Assembly: GCF_965219595.1 (NCBI RefSeq)
Contig: NZ_OZ244781.1
Location: forward strand, 2,666,001 to 2,730,000
From: Poriferisodalis sp022821985
Lineage (GTDB): Bacteria; Actinomycetota; Acidimicrobiia; Acidimicrobiales; Poriferisodalaceae
DNA: 64,000 nucleotides
Direction: 5' to 3'
Below are positions 49,305 through 57,891 of this stretch, in pieces. The notes beneath the pieces are model-generated. The model had not been told where the DNA came from, ran no database searches, and was given only the letters and a program-made list of their open reading frames with translations. Each line of letters begins with the position of its first letter. The first letter of the stretch is position 1. Position numbers and translations under genes: made by a program.

Positions 49305-50750
49305 GTGGCTTCTGGGGACGACGCGGCCGATGCGGCCCTGCTTGCTGACCTGCGCGGCGTGCTCGGCGACCGGGCTCGCGACAATGACTTCGAACGAGGC
49401 CTGTACAGCCGGGACGGCTCGATCGAGGGCAGCCCGCCGGCGATCGTGTGCCTGCCCGAGTCTGCTGCCGAAGTAGCCCAGATCGTGCGTGTCTGCCGTC
49501 GCCACAGCCGGCCGTTCCTGGCGCGGGGCTCAGGCACCGGCCTAGCCGGGGGCGCAGTGCCCGTCGGCAGGCCCGTGGTGATCGCCACGGCGAAGATGGA
49601 CCGCATTATCGAGGTTGACATCGACAACCGAGTGGCGTGGGTGGAGCCCGGCGTGCTCAACCTGGATTTGTCGCGAGCATTGACGCCCCAGGGCTTCCAC
49701 TTTGCCCCCGACCCTTCGAGCCAGCAGGTCTGCTCGATCGGCGGGAACATCGCCAACAACTCCGGCGGGCCGCACTGCCTGGCGTACGGCGTGACCACGG
49801 CGCACATCGCGGCGCTCGAGGTGGTGCTTCCCTCCGGCGACACCACCATCTTGGGCGGTGTGGAGGCGGAGCCGGCGGGATTCGACCTGCGCGGTCTGTT
49901 CGTGGGTTCTGAAGGCACCATGGGCATCGCCACCAAGGCCGCAGTGCGGCTGACGCCGAACGCGCCAGCGGTGCGGACTTTGCTGCTCGACTTCGACGAT
50001 GTCAGCGAAGGCTCGGCGGCCGTCAGCGCCATCATCGCCGCAGGGCTGGTGCCCTCGGCGCTGGAAATGATGGACCAGCGCGCCATCGAGATCGTGGAGG
50101 CGTTTGCCCACGCTGGCTACCCAACCGGGGCCGCTGCGGTGCTGCTGGTGGAACTGGACGGCTTGCCGGGTGGGGTGGAAGCGGGCGTGGAGATCGTGCG
50201 CGATGTGGCGCACAAGCACCACGTCGGCAATGTGCGTGTTGCGGCCGACGACGAGGAACGGGCGCTCCTGTGGAAGGGCCGTAAGAACGCCTTCGGCGCC
50301 GTCGCGCGGATCAAGCCCGACTACTACCTCCACGACACGGTCGTGCCCCGCTCGAAGCTCACCGAGGTGCTCGAGAAGGTGTACCGCATCGCCGATGCCT
50401 ACGGCTTGATCGCCGTCAACGTCTTCCACGCCGGCGACGGGAACCTGCATCCGATCCTGGCGTTCGACCGGCGTGAACCCGGCGTGGACGAGCGGGTCAA
50501 GGCAGCCGGCCGTGACATCGTTGCTGCCTCCATCGAAGCCGGCGGTGTGCTCAGCGGCGAGCACGGCATCGGCCTGGAGAAGCGCGACTACATGGGGATG
50601 CTGTTCAGCGCCCACGACATGTACACCCAGGACGTGGTGCGTGAGACGTTCGATCCCGACGGTCTCGCCAACCCGCTCAAGATCATCCCGACCGGCTCGC
50701 GCTGCAGCGACTCGTTCCACCAGCATGTGCCCGAAGGTGCCTGGGTGTGA
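49305..50750 (+). CDS. glcD: Glycolate oxidase FAD subunit GlcD-like
   Basis: The protein of 481 residues has the PCMH FAD domain (FLARGSGTGLAGGAVP, CSIGGNIANNSGGPHCLAYG, GSEGTMGIATKAAVRL) and the C-terminal FAD-oxidase domain with NVFHAGDGNLHPIL and LSGEHGIGLEKRDYM, close to GlcD of the three-part glycolate oxidase. It oxidises glycolate or a related 2-hydroxy acid and passes electrons to GlcF. The stop overlaps glcE (GTGA), the start of a coupled glcD-glcE-glcF-small ORF set. Confidence 0.9.
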   Translation: MASGDDAADAALLADLRGVLGDRARDNDFERGLYSRDGSIEGSPPAIVCLPESAAEVAQIVRVCRRHSRPFLARGSGTGLAGGAVPVGRPVVIATAKMDRIIEVDIDNRVAWVEPGVLNLDLSRALTPQGFHFAPDPSSQQVCSIGGNIANNSGGPHCLAYGVTTAHIAALEVVLPSGDTTILGGVEAEPAGFDLRGLFVGSEGTMGIATKAAVRLTPNAPAVRTLLLDFDDVSEGSAAVSAIIAAGLVPSALEMMDQRAIEIVEAFAHAGYPTGAAAVLLVELDGLPGGVEAGVEIVRDVAHKHHVGNVRVAADDEERALLWKGRKNAFGAVARIKPDYYLHDTVVPRSKLTEVLEKVYRIADAYGLIAVNVFHAGDGNLHPILAFDRREPGVDERVKAAGRDIVAASIEAGGVLSGEHGIGLEKRDYMGMLFSAHDMYTQDVVRETFDPDGLANPLKIIPTGSRCSDSFHQHVPEGAWV

Positions 50751-51736
50751 GTTCGCAGCCCAACAGCGCCGGCGCGACGCCGGCAGCAGCGAGCACCGGA
50801 TCGGCCGATGCCGGGGCCAGCCTGGCTGCGAACATTGCAGCGGAGGTGACTGCGTTTGCCGGCGAAGTCGGCATCAGCGATCCGGTCACGGTGGTGGGCG
50901 CACAGACTCATTGGGACGTCGGCGGCGCCCCGCTTGCGGGGACGCGCAAGGTCCGTGCACCTGCAGGCGTGTGGGAACACGAGCCGTCGGAGATGACGGT
51001 TCGCTGCGGCGCCGGCACGACGGTGACCGAGCTGGCGGCGCATCTCGCTCAAACCGGCCAGATGGTGCCGCTCGACCCGGCTGACGACGCGGCGACCGTG
51101 GGCGGGGTACTGGCGTGCGGCTTCAGCGGACACCGGAGGCTTCGCTACGGGCATGTGCGCGATCTCGTGCTGCAAACCCGCCACGTTGACGCAACCGGCA
51201 AGGTCGTCACTGCGGGCGGTCCCACGGTGAAGAACGTCTCCGGGTACGACTTGGCCCGCCTGCTGGTGGGCTCGCTGGGAACGCTCGGTCTGCTGGCCGA
51301 GGTGATACTGCGGACCTTGCCGGTGCCGCCTGCCGCTCAATGGCTGGAGGGCGACGGCGACCCCTTCGCGGCGTTGGACCTGCTGTACCGGCCCAGCAGC
51401 ATCCTGTGGAACGGATCGCACACTTGGATCCTGCTGGAGGGCGATCCGGCCGACGTGGCTGCAGAGGCTGCCAAGGTCGAGCCGCTGGGCTTCTGTGTCG
51501 CCAATGGCGGGCCGCCGATCCCCGCAGCCGGGCGCGAGTCGATGCGGCCCTCGGACCTGCGAGCGCTGGCCGGCTCCGGAGGCGAGTGGCTGGCCGAGAT
51601 CGGCATCGGTCTGGTGCATCGGCACGAACCAGTGCCGGCTGCACCGGTCGCGCCGGCCAATGCTGTGCTGATGGACCAGCTCAAACAACGGTTGGATCCC
51701 GACAACCGGCTCAACCCCGGCCGGAGGCCATGGTGA
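50747..51736 (+). CDS. glcE: Glycolate oxidase FAD-binding subunit GlcE-like
   Basis: The protein of 329 residues carries only the FAD-binding half-domain, with MTVRCGAGTTVTELAAHLA, DDAATVGGVLACGFSGHRRLRYG and GPTVKNVSGYDLARLLVGSL, as in GlcE. Its first 35 residues are Ala/Ser-rich and probably flexible. It pairs with GlcD and GlcF in a membrane-associated complex. GTG 50747 overlaps glcD; the end overlaps glcF. Confidence 0.88.
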   Translation: MSSQPNSAGATPAAASTGSADAGASLAANIAAEVTAFAGEVGISDPVTVVGAQTHWDVGGAPLAGTRKVRAPAGVWEHEPSEMTVRCGAGTTVTELAAHLAQTGQMVPLDPADDAATVGGVLACGFSGHRRLRYGHVRDLVLQTRHVDATGKVVTAGGPTVKNVSGYDLARLLVGSLGTLGLLAEVILRTLPVPPAAQWLEGDGDPFAALDLLYRPSSILWNGSHTWILLEGDPADVAAEAAKVEPLGFCVANGGPPIPAAGRESMRPSDLRALAGSGGEWLAEIGIGLVHRHEPVPAAPVAPANAVLMDQLKQRLDPDNRLNPGRRPW

Positions 51737-52986
51737 GCCCCGTGGGTGAACCGTTGAGCACAGCGAGTACGTTTCCGCTGCAGCTCGATATCGACAGCGA
51801 CACGCTCGCTTCGTGTGTGGCGTGCGGCATGTGCTTGCCGCACTGCCCGACCTACCGCGTGACCGGTGAGGAATCGGCATCGCCGCGGGGACGCATTGCC
51901 ATGATGCGCGATGCCGCCGAGCGGGGCGAGGCCGATGCCGCGTTCGTGGAGTTCATGGACGCCTGCATCCAGTGCCGTGGCTGCGAGACGGCCTGCCCGG
52001 CCGGCGTGCACTACGGCCACATGATGGAAGCCACCCGCGAGGCGCTGGCATCCCAGACCAACTATCAGCCGCGCCTGCGGCGGCTCGCCTACCGCGCACT
52101 CGGCATGCCCCGCTTGCTTGGCTTCGGGTCACGCTTGCTGGGGCTGTCTCAGCGGCTCGGCCTGGTACGCCTGTTGAGCCTCTTGGGTCGTGTGCGTCCA
52201 TTTCGCCAACTCGGTGCCATGACCGCCTCGCTGCCGCGTGTGCCGGTGCGCCAGGCACCGCTCACTGCCAGCGGCGACGATGTCTGGCTGTTCACCGGAT
52301 GCGTCATGGACGCGTGGATGCGCGACACCCACCGGGCCGTGCAGGCCGTGATCGAGGCAACCGGTGCCGGTGTCGCTCTGCCGCCGGCGGGGGCCGCCTG
52401 CTGCGGCTCGCTGCACCTCCACGCGGGCTTGGCCTCCGACACCCGGCGCCTCGCGCAAAAGGTGATGGCGGCGCTGCCCGGTGAAGCTCCGATCCTGATC
52501 GACTCGGCAGGCTGCGGTGCCACCATGAAGGAATACGGTCTCCTGCTGGGCACCGAAGAGGCCCGCCAGTTCGCAGGACGCGTGCAGGATGTGCACGAAT
52601 GGCTGGCTGCACGGGTCGACGACCTGCCGGAGGGCGCGGGCAGCCGGGCACAACGTCCGCGGATCGCAGTGCAAGACCCGTGCCATCTGCGCCACGTCCA
52701 GCAGGCGCACCTGCCGGTACGCACGGTGCTCAGCCGGTTCTTCGATGTCGTCGAGCTGGACGATGACGGTCTGTGCTGCGGCGCAGGCGGCGCCTATTCC
52801 CAGCAGCACCCTGAGGTTGCCGGAGCAGTACGGGAGCGCAAGGTGGCCGCCATCGAGCGCACAGGTGCGAGCGTTATCGCCAGCGCAAACCCCGGATGCA
52901 CGCTGCACCTGCAAGCCGCGGGCCTCGACGTTCGCTACCCGCTGGAGATCGTGGCCGAGCACCTGGATGGCGGCGCGCCGGCATGA
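51733..52986 (+). CDS. glcF: Glycolate oxidase iron-sulfur subunit GlcF-like
   Basis: The protein of 417 residues begins with two 4Fe-4S motifs, CVACGMCLPHCPTY and CIQCRGCETACPAG, and has two CCG domains (GAACCGSLHLHAG and GLCCGAGGAYS) that bind a further cluster or cofactor. It takes electrons from the flavin subunits towards quinone. GGAGG lies 5 bp before GTG 51733, and ATG 51730 is the alternative; both overlap the glcE stop. Its own stop overlaps the next small gene. Confidence 0.9.
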   Translation: MSPVGEPLSTASTFPLQLDIDSDTLASCVACGMCLPHCPTYRVTGEESASPRGRIAMMRDAAERGEADAAFVEFMDACIQCRGCETACPAGVHYGHMMEATREALASQTNYQPRLRRLAYRALGMPRLLGFGSRLLGLSQRLGLVRLLSLLGRVRPFRQLGAMTASLPRVPVRQAPLTASGDDVWLFTGCVMDAWMRDTHRAVQAVIEATGAGVALPPAGAACCGSLHLHAGLASDTRRLAQKVMAALPGEAPILIDSAGCGATMKEYGLLLGTEEARQFAGRVQDVHEWLAARVDDLPEGAGSRAQRPRIAVQDPCHLRHVQQAHLPVRTVLSRFFDVVELDDDGLCCGAGGAYSQQHPEVAGAVRERKVAAIERTGASVIASANPGCTLHLQAAGLDVRYPLEIVAEHLDGGAPA

Positions 52987-53204
52987 ATGACGAGATCGCT
53001 GAGCTGGCAGACCGCCTCGACGACACGGCCGAGCGACTCGCCGAGCTCAGCATCGAGCTGCTGCAGGGCGCTCTCGCCGATGCTGACACCAGCGACCAGC
53101 GCGCCCGGCTCGAGCGCAGCGTCACGCGGGCTCGTCGTGCCACGCACAAGGCAGCCTCGATCCTGCGGGAGTCGATGGGAGCGTCAGAGCCGTTCGACGA
53201 TTAG
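52983..53204 (+). CDS. Small predicted coiled-coil protein
   Basis: The protein of 73 residues is almost entirely helical with heptad-like spacing (IAELADRLDDTAERLAELS, then RLERSVTRARRATHKAA). ATG 52983 overlaps the glcF stop (ATGA), so it is made together with the glycolate oxidase subunits. I do not recognise a family; it might help assembly or be unrelated. Confidence 0.6.
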   Translation: MNDEIAELADRLDDTAERLAELSIELLQGALADADTSDQRARLERSVTRARRATHKAASILRESMGASEPFDD

Positions 53205-53237
53205 ACGTCCACGAGCGGCCCCGGCCGGGCTGGCTGC

Positions 53238-53849
53238 TCAGTAGCCAGCCGAGATGCGGTAGAGCTCGCCGATGAGATCGTCGTACTGGCCTATAGCCAA
53301 GGCCACGGCGTAGATCGCGCCGACCGCGGCGCCGGCGATGGCGAATGGCAACCGGTCCAGCACCCTGCCGACAGCCGGCACCGCGTAGGGAGCGGTGGCA
53401 ATGAGCAGCAGCGGCAGCAAGACGCCGACCATGTAGATGAACATGAGCCCGAGCGTGCGTGGGCCGGCGGTGGAGGCGTCGTTGAGGATGTCGCCGAGGA
53501 GTTCGCCGACGCAGGGCCGCCACAGCCAACCGGCTAACGCGCCGCCCACGAGGCCCGCGCCCGTGGCGAGCGGCGACGAATGGCCAGGCGCCCGCCACGC
53601 CGCCACGTAGGTGCCGGCGGCGACGATGCCCGCGATCACTACGGCCGCACCTCGCGCCGAGACCCACCAGTGCCCGGCGGCCTGCGCCCAGGCCAGGAAC
53701 GCAGCGCCTGCGGTGTAGTACAGCGCCACCGTGAGACGCGCCCTGCGGGCCACGAACACCAGCGCCAGCCCCGGCACCAGGGCCGTGAGCGTGCAGGCCC
53801 ACGTGATCACCCCGATGCCCTCGGTGAGGGTGTCGAAGATGGTTTTCAC
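53238..53849 (-). CDS. CcdA/DsbD-like membrane thiol-disulfide carrier
   Basis: The protein of 203 residues has six hydrophobic segments in two halves, each with one Cys in a membrane position: VITWACTLTALVPG (Cys 19) and WLWRPCVGELLGDIL (Cys 113). This is the arrangement of CcdA and the DsbD core, which carry electrons across the membrane between two Cys residues. The second half, with TLGLMFIYMVGVLLPLLLIA, is the better match. It follows the TlpA-like gene by 15 bp, so the pair would form a reductase for extracytoplasmic disulfides. Confidence 0.72.
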   Translation of the reverse strand: MKTIFDTLTEGIGVITWACTLTALVPGLALVFVARRARLTVALYYTAGAAFLAWAQAAGHWWVSARGAAVVIAGIVAAGTYVAAWRAPGHSSPLATGAGLVGGALAGWLWRPCVGELLGDILNDASTAGPRTLGLMFIYMVGVLLPLLLIATAPYAVPAVGRVLDRLPFAIAGAAVGAIYAVALAIGQYDDLIGELYRISAGY

Positions 53850-53864
53850 GACGGACTGGCCTGC

Positions 53865-54593
53865 CTATGTGTTCTCTTGGGCGAGGAGTCGCTCGACGGT
53901 TGCGTAGAGCTCCCGGTAGGTGTGCGCGCCGTCGCCGCGCCGATCGAAGCGGATCTGATTGTCGCTGTCGATGATGTAGACGCGGGGCCAGTAGCCGGTG
54001 GGGCCTTCCTGCCAGACGTGGAAGTTGTACTTGGTGGTGTCGAGCGCGATCGGCCAGACCACGCCGAGTTCGGCTGCGGCCTCGATGATGTTGTCGACGT
54101 TGGCCTCATAGCCGAATTCAGGTGAATGGACCCCGACAACCTCCACCCCTCGATCCCGAAAGTCGGCATGCAACAGGGCCAGCGCATCGAGTGTCTTCTT
54201 GCAGTTCCGGCAGCCGAACGTCCAGAACTGCACCACAGTGATCTCGTTGCTCGCCCGGATCTCCTCCAACGAGCTGGCCCCGGTGTTCAGCCACCCGTCG
54301 AGCTTGCTGAGGGTGAACGCAGTCCCCAGCACCGGGATCGGCTCAAGTGCCTCGGTCGTTGTCGGCACCGGGGCAGCAGTCGCCGTCGCTGCGGCCTCGA
54401 CCGGCGCGGTCTCAACTGCAGCCGTCGTCAGCGATGCCTCGCTGGGTTCCGCTTGCGACGTCACCGCCGGCGTGCCCACGGTCTCGGCGACACTCAGCTC
54501 GTCCTCGGGCTCGTCGACAGCGGTCCAGACAATGAGCGCGACGCCAACGAGCAGAACACCCGCTGCGACGGAGCGCGAGACAGAAGACTTCAT
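53865..54593 (-). CDS. Membrane-anchored TlpA/DipZ-like thioredoxin-fold protein
   Basis: The protein of 242 residues has one N-terminal membrane anchor (VAAGVLLVGVALIVWTAV), a Thr/Ala/Glu-rich linker to about residue 85, then a thioredoxin domain outside the membrane. The active site is FWTFGCRNCKKTL (Cys 128 and 131), followed by VVGVHSPEFGYEANVDNI and the cis-Pro in YWPRVYIID, closely like the C-terminal domain of mycobacterial DipZ. ATG 54593 lies 9 nt after TACGCT. With the CcdA-like gene it reproduces DipZ as two proteins. Confidence 0.83.
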   Translation of the reverse strand: MKSSVSRSVAAGVLLVGVALIVWTAVDEPEDELSVAETVGTPAVTSQAEPSEASLTTAAVETAPVEAAATATAAPVPTTTEALEPIPVLGTAFTLSKLDGWLNTGASSLEEIRASNEITVVQFWTFGCRNCKKTLDALALLHADFRDRGVEVVGVHSPEFGYEANVDNIIEAAAELGVVWPIALDTTKYNFHVWQEGPTGYWPRVYIIDSDNQIRFDRRGDGAHTYRELYATVERLLAQENT

Positions 54594-54602
54594 CTCAGGC
54601 GC

Positions 54603-54608
54603 AGCGTA
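54603..54608 (-). promoter_or_regulatory. -10-like hexamer before TlpA-like gene
   Basis: TACGCT on the minus strand ends 9 nt before ATG 54593. Confidence 0.35.
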
Positions 54609-54660
54609 CGCCCCACCCGAACGGCTGCTTCGACGCGACTGCTGTCGCATTGCGCAGTCG

Positions 54661-57183
54661 CTAGACGCGACTGCCGAGCGATTCGAGCGGAATGAGCTTG
54701 CGGTCGGTGGCGTTGTCGGTGGGCCGCAGGATGCGGCTCCGCACCTCCGGTGCGCCGTCGGCGTTCTCGTAGCCGGTGAGACGCTGGCGGGTGCGACGCC
54801 CGAGGGGTTCCGCGATATCCCGGAAGTCCTGCTCGGTGAGCCCTTGGCCATGCTGCGCGCCCGCAGCACGCGAGATGTTCTCGTCCATGAGCGTGCCGCC
54901 CATGTCGTTGGCACCTGCCCGCAGGATCTGCTGGGCGCCCGGCGGCCCGATCTTCACCCACGACACTTGGATGTTGTCGATGAGCCCGTGGTAGGCGATC
55001 CGCGGCACGGCGTGCATCAGCAGGGTCTCCCGGAAGGTCGGACCCCGACGGGCACCCTTGCGCAGGTAGATGGGGCTGGCCATGTGCACGAACGGCAGCG
55101 GCACCCACTCGGTGAACCCACCCGTGCGCTTCTGCAGCTCGCGGGTGGCAACGATGTGGTTGGCCCAGTTCTCCGGATGCTCGATCGATCCGAACATGAT
55201 CGTGATGTTGGAGTGCAGGCCCACGGCGTGCGCCGCCTCATGGCATTCGAGCCACTCGGCGGTGTTGATCTTGTCGGGACACAGCACCGCGCGTACCGAA
55301 TCGTCCAGGATCTCCGCCGCGGTACCCGGCAACGACTTCAGCCCGGCCTCCTTGAGCCGCATGAGGTAGTCGACGAGCGATTCGCCGAGCCGCTTGGCCC
55401 CCTCGATGACCTCGAGAGCCGTAAACCCATGCAGGTGCATGTCGGGCACGACATCGTGGATGGCCCGGCAGACGTCGATGTAGTAGTCGCCGTCGAAGCT
55501 GGGGTGGATGCCGCCCTGCAGGGTCACCTCGGTGGCGCCTAGCTCAGCGGCCTCGATCACCCGCTCCTGGATGTCGGCCAGCGTCAGCATGTAGGGCGTG
55601 CCCCGCAGGTTCAGCGACAGGGGTCCCTTGGAGAAGCCGCAGAACTTGCACTTGAACGTGCAGACGTTCGTGTAGTTGATGTTGCGGTTGTGCACCCAGG
55701 TCACGATGTCGCCCACGACTTCGCGGCGCAGCTCGTCGGCCACCTCGCCGATGGCTACCACCTCGGGTCCTCGTGCAGAGAACAGCGTGACGATCTCATC
55801 GTGGCCGACTTGCTGGCCAGCCATTACGCCGTCGAGCACCTCGCGCACGGCGCCGCGGGCATGCGACGGGCCGCCCATGATGTCGGTGGGCAGGTGACCG
55901 GCGCCGCCTGAGTACCACTGGGTTGAGTTCTCGTCGGCCACCAGCACATCCGCGCCGGAGCCGGCGTTGAGATTCTCCATGGTGCGCTCGGGCATCTGGC
56001 CGCCGGGATCGTCACGGCCGAGACCCTCGGCATCGGAGCGGTCCATCACCGGGAACCGGTTGGTCTCGGCCAGCCAGCGCTCGGGCTGCAGTGCGAACTC
56101 CGGGTAGACCGTGAGCCGGGGAGCGAGCGTGAATTCGCGTGCCTCGGTGACTTCCCGCAGGCGATCGAGCGCCGGCCACGGACGCTCGGGGTTGACGTGG
56201 TCGGCAGTGATCGGCGAGACGCCGCCCCAGTCGTCGATGCCGCAGTCCAGCAGGCCACCGAAGTCCTCGGTGAGGTTTGGCGGTGCCTGCAAGTGGATGT
56301 CGGCCGGCAGGATCAGTCGTGCCAGCGCGATTGCCTGCGCATACTCGTCGGGCGGGCATGCGGGCATGTTGTGCATGGACGTGCCCGCCTTGGGCAGGAA
56401 GTTCTGCACGATCACTTCCTGGATGTGGCCCCAGCGAGCGTGGCTCGCGGCGATGGCTTCGAGCGCCGCCAACCGGTCGGCAAGCGACTCGCCGATGCCC
56501 ACGAGGATCCCGGTGGTGTACGGGATCGCCAGCTCGCCGGCGGCTTCGAGCGTGCCGAGCCGGCGGGCCGGTTCCTTGTCGGGCGATCCCCGGTGGCAGT
56601 CGAGGTGTGGATTCAGCGACTCCAGCATCATCCCCTGGCTGGGCGACACCTCGCGCAGCGCGGCCAGCTCGCTGGCGGTCATGGCGCCCGGGTTGGCATG
56701 GGGGAGCAGCCCGGTCTCGTCGCGCACGAGGCGGCACATCTCGACCAGGTAGTGGACGGTGGAATCCCAGCCGTGCTCGGCAAGCCAGTTTGCCGCTGCG
56801 GGGTAGCGCAGCTCGGGGCGCTCGCCGAGGGTGAACAGCGCTTCGTGGCAGCCCGCCCGGGCGCCGCTGGCGGCGATCTCCAGCACCTGCTCGGGCGTGA
56901 GGTACGGCGTGTCGAGCCGTGCGGGAGGCTGTGCGAACGTGCAGTAGCCGCACTTGTCGCGGCACAGCATGGTCAGCGGGATGAACACCTTCGGGCTGTA
57001 GGTCACCCGGGTGCCGAACGCCTGGTCGCGCACGGCCGCTGCCAGCTCGGCAAGCTCGCCGAGCGGCAGCGCTGCGAGTTCCAGCGATTCGGCCGAGGGC
57101 TGCGGGGCCACGGCTGTGCCGTTGGGCGATGCTCCGTTTGCCGCCGGGTCATCCACGCTGTGCGACGGTTCGATGATGGTCAC
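54661..57183 (-). CDS. fbiC: FO synthase (CofG-CofH fusion) for coenzyme F420
   Basis: The protein of 840 residues joins two radical SAM enzymes. The CofG half has CRDKCGYC (Cys 74, 78, 81) and the CofH half CTFKCKFC (near residue 508), each binding a 4Fe-4S cluster. Together they build 7,8-didemethyl-8-hydroxy-5-deazariboflavin from tyrosine and the flavin precursor, the first committed step to F420. ATG 57183 overlaps the stop of the HxlR-type regulator gene (ATGA), which is unusual and suggests direct control. Deazaflavin-dependent Ddn-type (62.8 kb) and perhaps LLM (18.8 kb) enzymes are likely users. Confidence 0.95.
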   Translation of the reverse strand: MTIIEPSHSVDDPAANGASPNGTAVAPQPSAESLELAALPLGELAELAAAVRDQAFGTRVTYSPKVFIPLTMLCRDKCGYCTFAQPPARLDTPYLTPEQVLEIAASGARAGCHEALFTLGERPELRYPAAANWLAEHGWDSTVHYLVEMCRLVRDETGLLPHANPGAMTASELAALREVSPSQGMMLESLNPHLDCHRGSPDKEPARRLGTLEAAGELAIPYTTGILVGIGESLADRLAALEAIAASHARWGHIQEVIVQNFLPKAGTSMHNMPACPPDEYAQAIALARLILPADIHLQAPPNLTEDFGGLLDCGIDDWGGVSPITADHVNPERPWPALDRLREVTEAREFTLAPRLTVYPEFALQPERWLAETNRFPVMDRSDAEGLGRDDPGGQMPERTMENLNAGSGADVLVADENSTQWYSGGAGHLPTDIMGGPSHARGAVREVLDGVMAGQQVGHDEIVTLFSARGPEVVAIGEVADELRREVVGDIVTWVHNRNINYTNVCTFKCKFCGFSKGPLSLNLRGTPYMLTLADIQERVIEAAELGATEVTLQGGIHPSFDGDYYIDVCRAIHDVVPDMHLHGFTALEVIEGAKRLGESLVDYLMRLKEAGLKSLPGTAAEILDDSVRAVLCPDKINTAEWLECHEAAHAVGLHSNITIMFGSIEHPENWANHIVATRELQKRTGGFTEWVPLPFVHMASPIYLRKGARRGPTFRETLLMHAVPRIAYHGLIDNIQVSWVKIGPPGAQQILRAGANDMGGTLMDENISRAAGAQHGQGLTEQDFRDIAEPLGRRTRQRLTGYENADGAPEVRSRILRPTDNATDRKLIPLESLGSRV

Positions 57184-57689
57184 AGGGCCCCTCCGTTCGT
57201 GGGCTGCTGTTGAAAGGTCGTGACGGTCGCGGCCGCGACGAGTTCTTCGCTGCGACTGGACCGGCTGCGGATGCGAGTGGGGCTGACCGGCTCGTCACAG
57301 GCGGGGCACCGCGTCGCGATCTCCAGCGGTGTCCCGCAGTCGGCGTGCACCAGCACCGTGGGCGCATCGCCGTCGTGGCACCAGCGGTCGCCCCAGGCCA
57401 TCAGCGCGAGCAGGCTGTTTGACAGGTCGAGGCCCTTGGCTGTCAACACGTAGTCGTACCGGACCGGTCGGTGCTGGTAGGGCTCCTTGGCCACGACGCC
57501 CGCGTCGACGAGACGGCCGAGCCGGTCGGCCAGCATGTTGCGAGCGATGCCGAGGTCGTGCTGCATGGCGCTGAAGCGGCGCACCCCACGGAACAGGTCA
57601 CGCAGGATGAGCAGCGTCCAGCGATCGCCAACAATGTCGAGGGTTGCCTGGATGGAACAGCTCGGCTGGCCCGTCGTGGCGGTCTTCAC
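57180..57689 (-). CDS. HxlR family transcriptional regulator
   Basis: The protein of 169 residues has the HxlR winged helix: CSIQATLDIVGDRWTLLILR with the N-terminal Cys, FSAMQHDLGIARNMLADRL as recognition part, and YQHRPVRYDYVLTAKG as the wing. A C-terminal extension has CGTPLEIATRCPACDEPV, which could be a zinc ribbon. GTG 57689 is chosen because TAGTGT lies 8 nt upstream and an inverted repeat covers the region behind it; an earlier start at 57737 would place that repeat inside the gene. Its stop overlaps fbiC, so it probably controls F420 synthesis and itself. Confidence 0.85.
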   Translation of the reverse strand: MKTATTGQPSCSIQATLDIVGDRWTLLILRDLFRGVRRFSAMQHDLGIARNMLADRLGRLVDAGVVAKEPYQHRPVRYDYVLTAKGLDLSNSLLALMAWGDRWCHDGDAPTVLVHADCGTPLEIATRCPACDEPVSPTRIRSRSSRSEELVAAATVTTFQQQPTNGGAL

Positions 57690-57697
57690 GGCCGCGC

Positions 57698-57703
57698 ACA
57701 CTA
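57698..57703 (-). promoter_or_regulatory. -10-like hexamer before HxlR-fbiC operon
   Basis: TAGTGT on the minus strand ends 8 nt before GTG 57689. Confidence 0.45.
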
Positions 57704-57708
57704 CGGCA

Positions 57709-57746
57709 GTCAGTTTCGGTTTGCAACCGACCTGCATTCAACTGAC
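57709..57746. promoter_or_regulatory. Nested inverted repeat, candidate HxlR operator
   Basis: Outer arms GTCAGTT (57709-57715) and AACTGAC (57740-57746) enclose CGGTT-TGC-AACCG (57717-57729). The element lies directly upstream of the -10-like hexamer, where the -35 region would be, a fitting place for repression by the encoded regulator. Confidence 0.5.
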
Positions 57747-57782
57747 TCATCACGCCTTGGCGCCCGGAGACTGAGTGCGCCC

Positions 57783-57861
57783 GCAGCCGAGGCGGCAGAA
57801 CCCTCTGCTCCCGCGATCCAGCAGGTCGCCACGTCGCAGAGTCTCCTGCCGCCTCCGCTGC
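57783..57861. repeat. Palindromic REP-like element, family 2, copy 2
   Basis: Arms GCAGC-GAGGCGGCAG and CTGCCGCCTC-GCTGC pair almost perfectly; inside, CTCTGC pairs with GCAGAG around GCGATCCAGCAGGTCGC. It shares nearly all of its central 60 bp with the copy at 35625-35700 and lies between the transaldolase 3' end and the HxlR control region. Confidence 0.75.
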
Positions 57862-57891
57862 TCTGGCGTCTGTGCAGCGCCGGTGGAGCCG

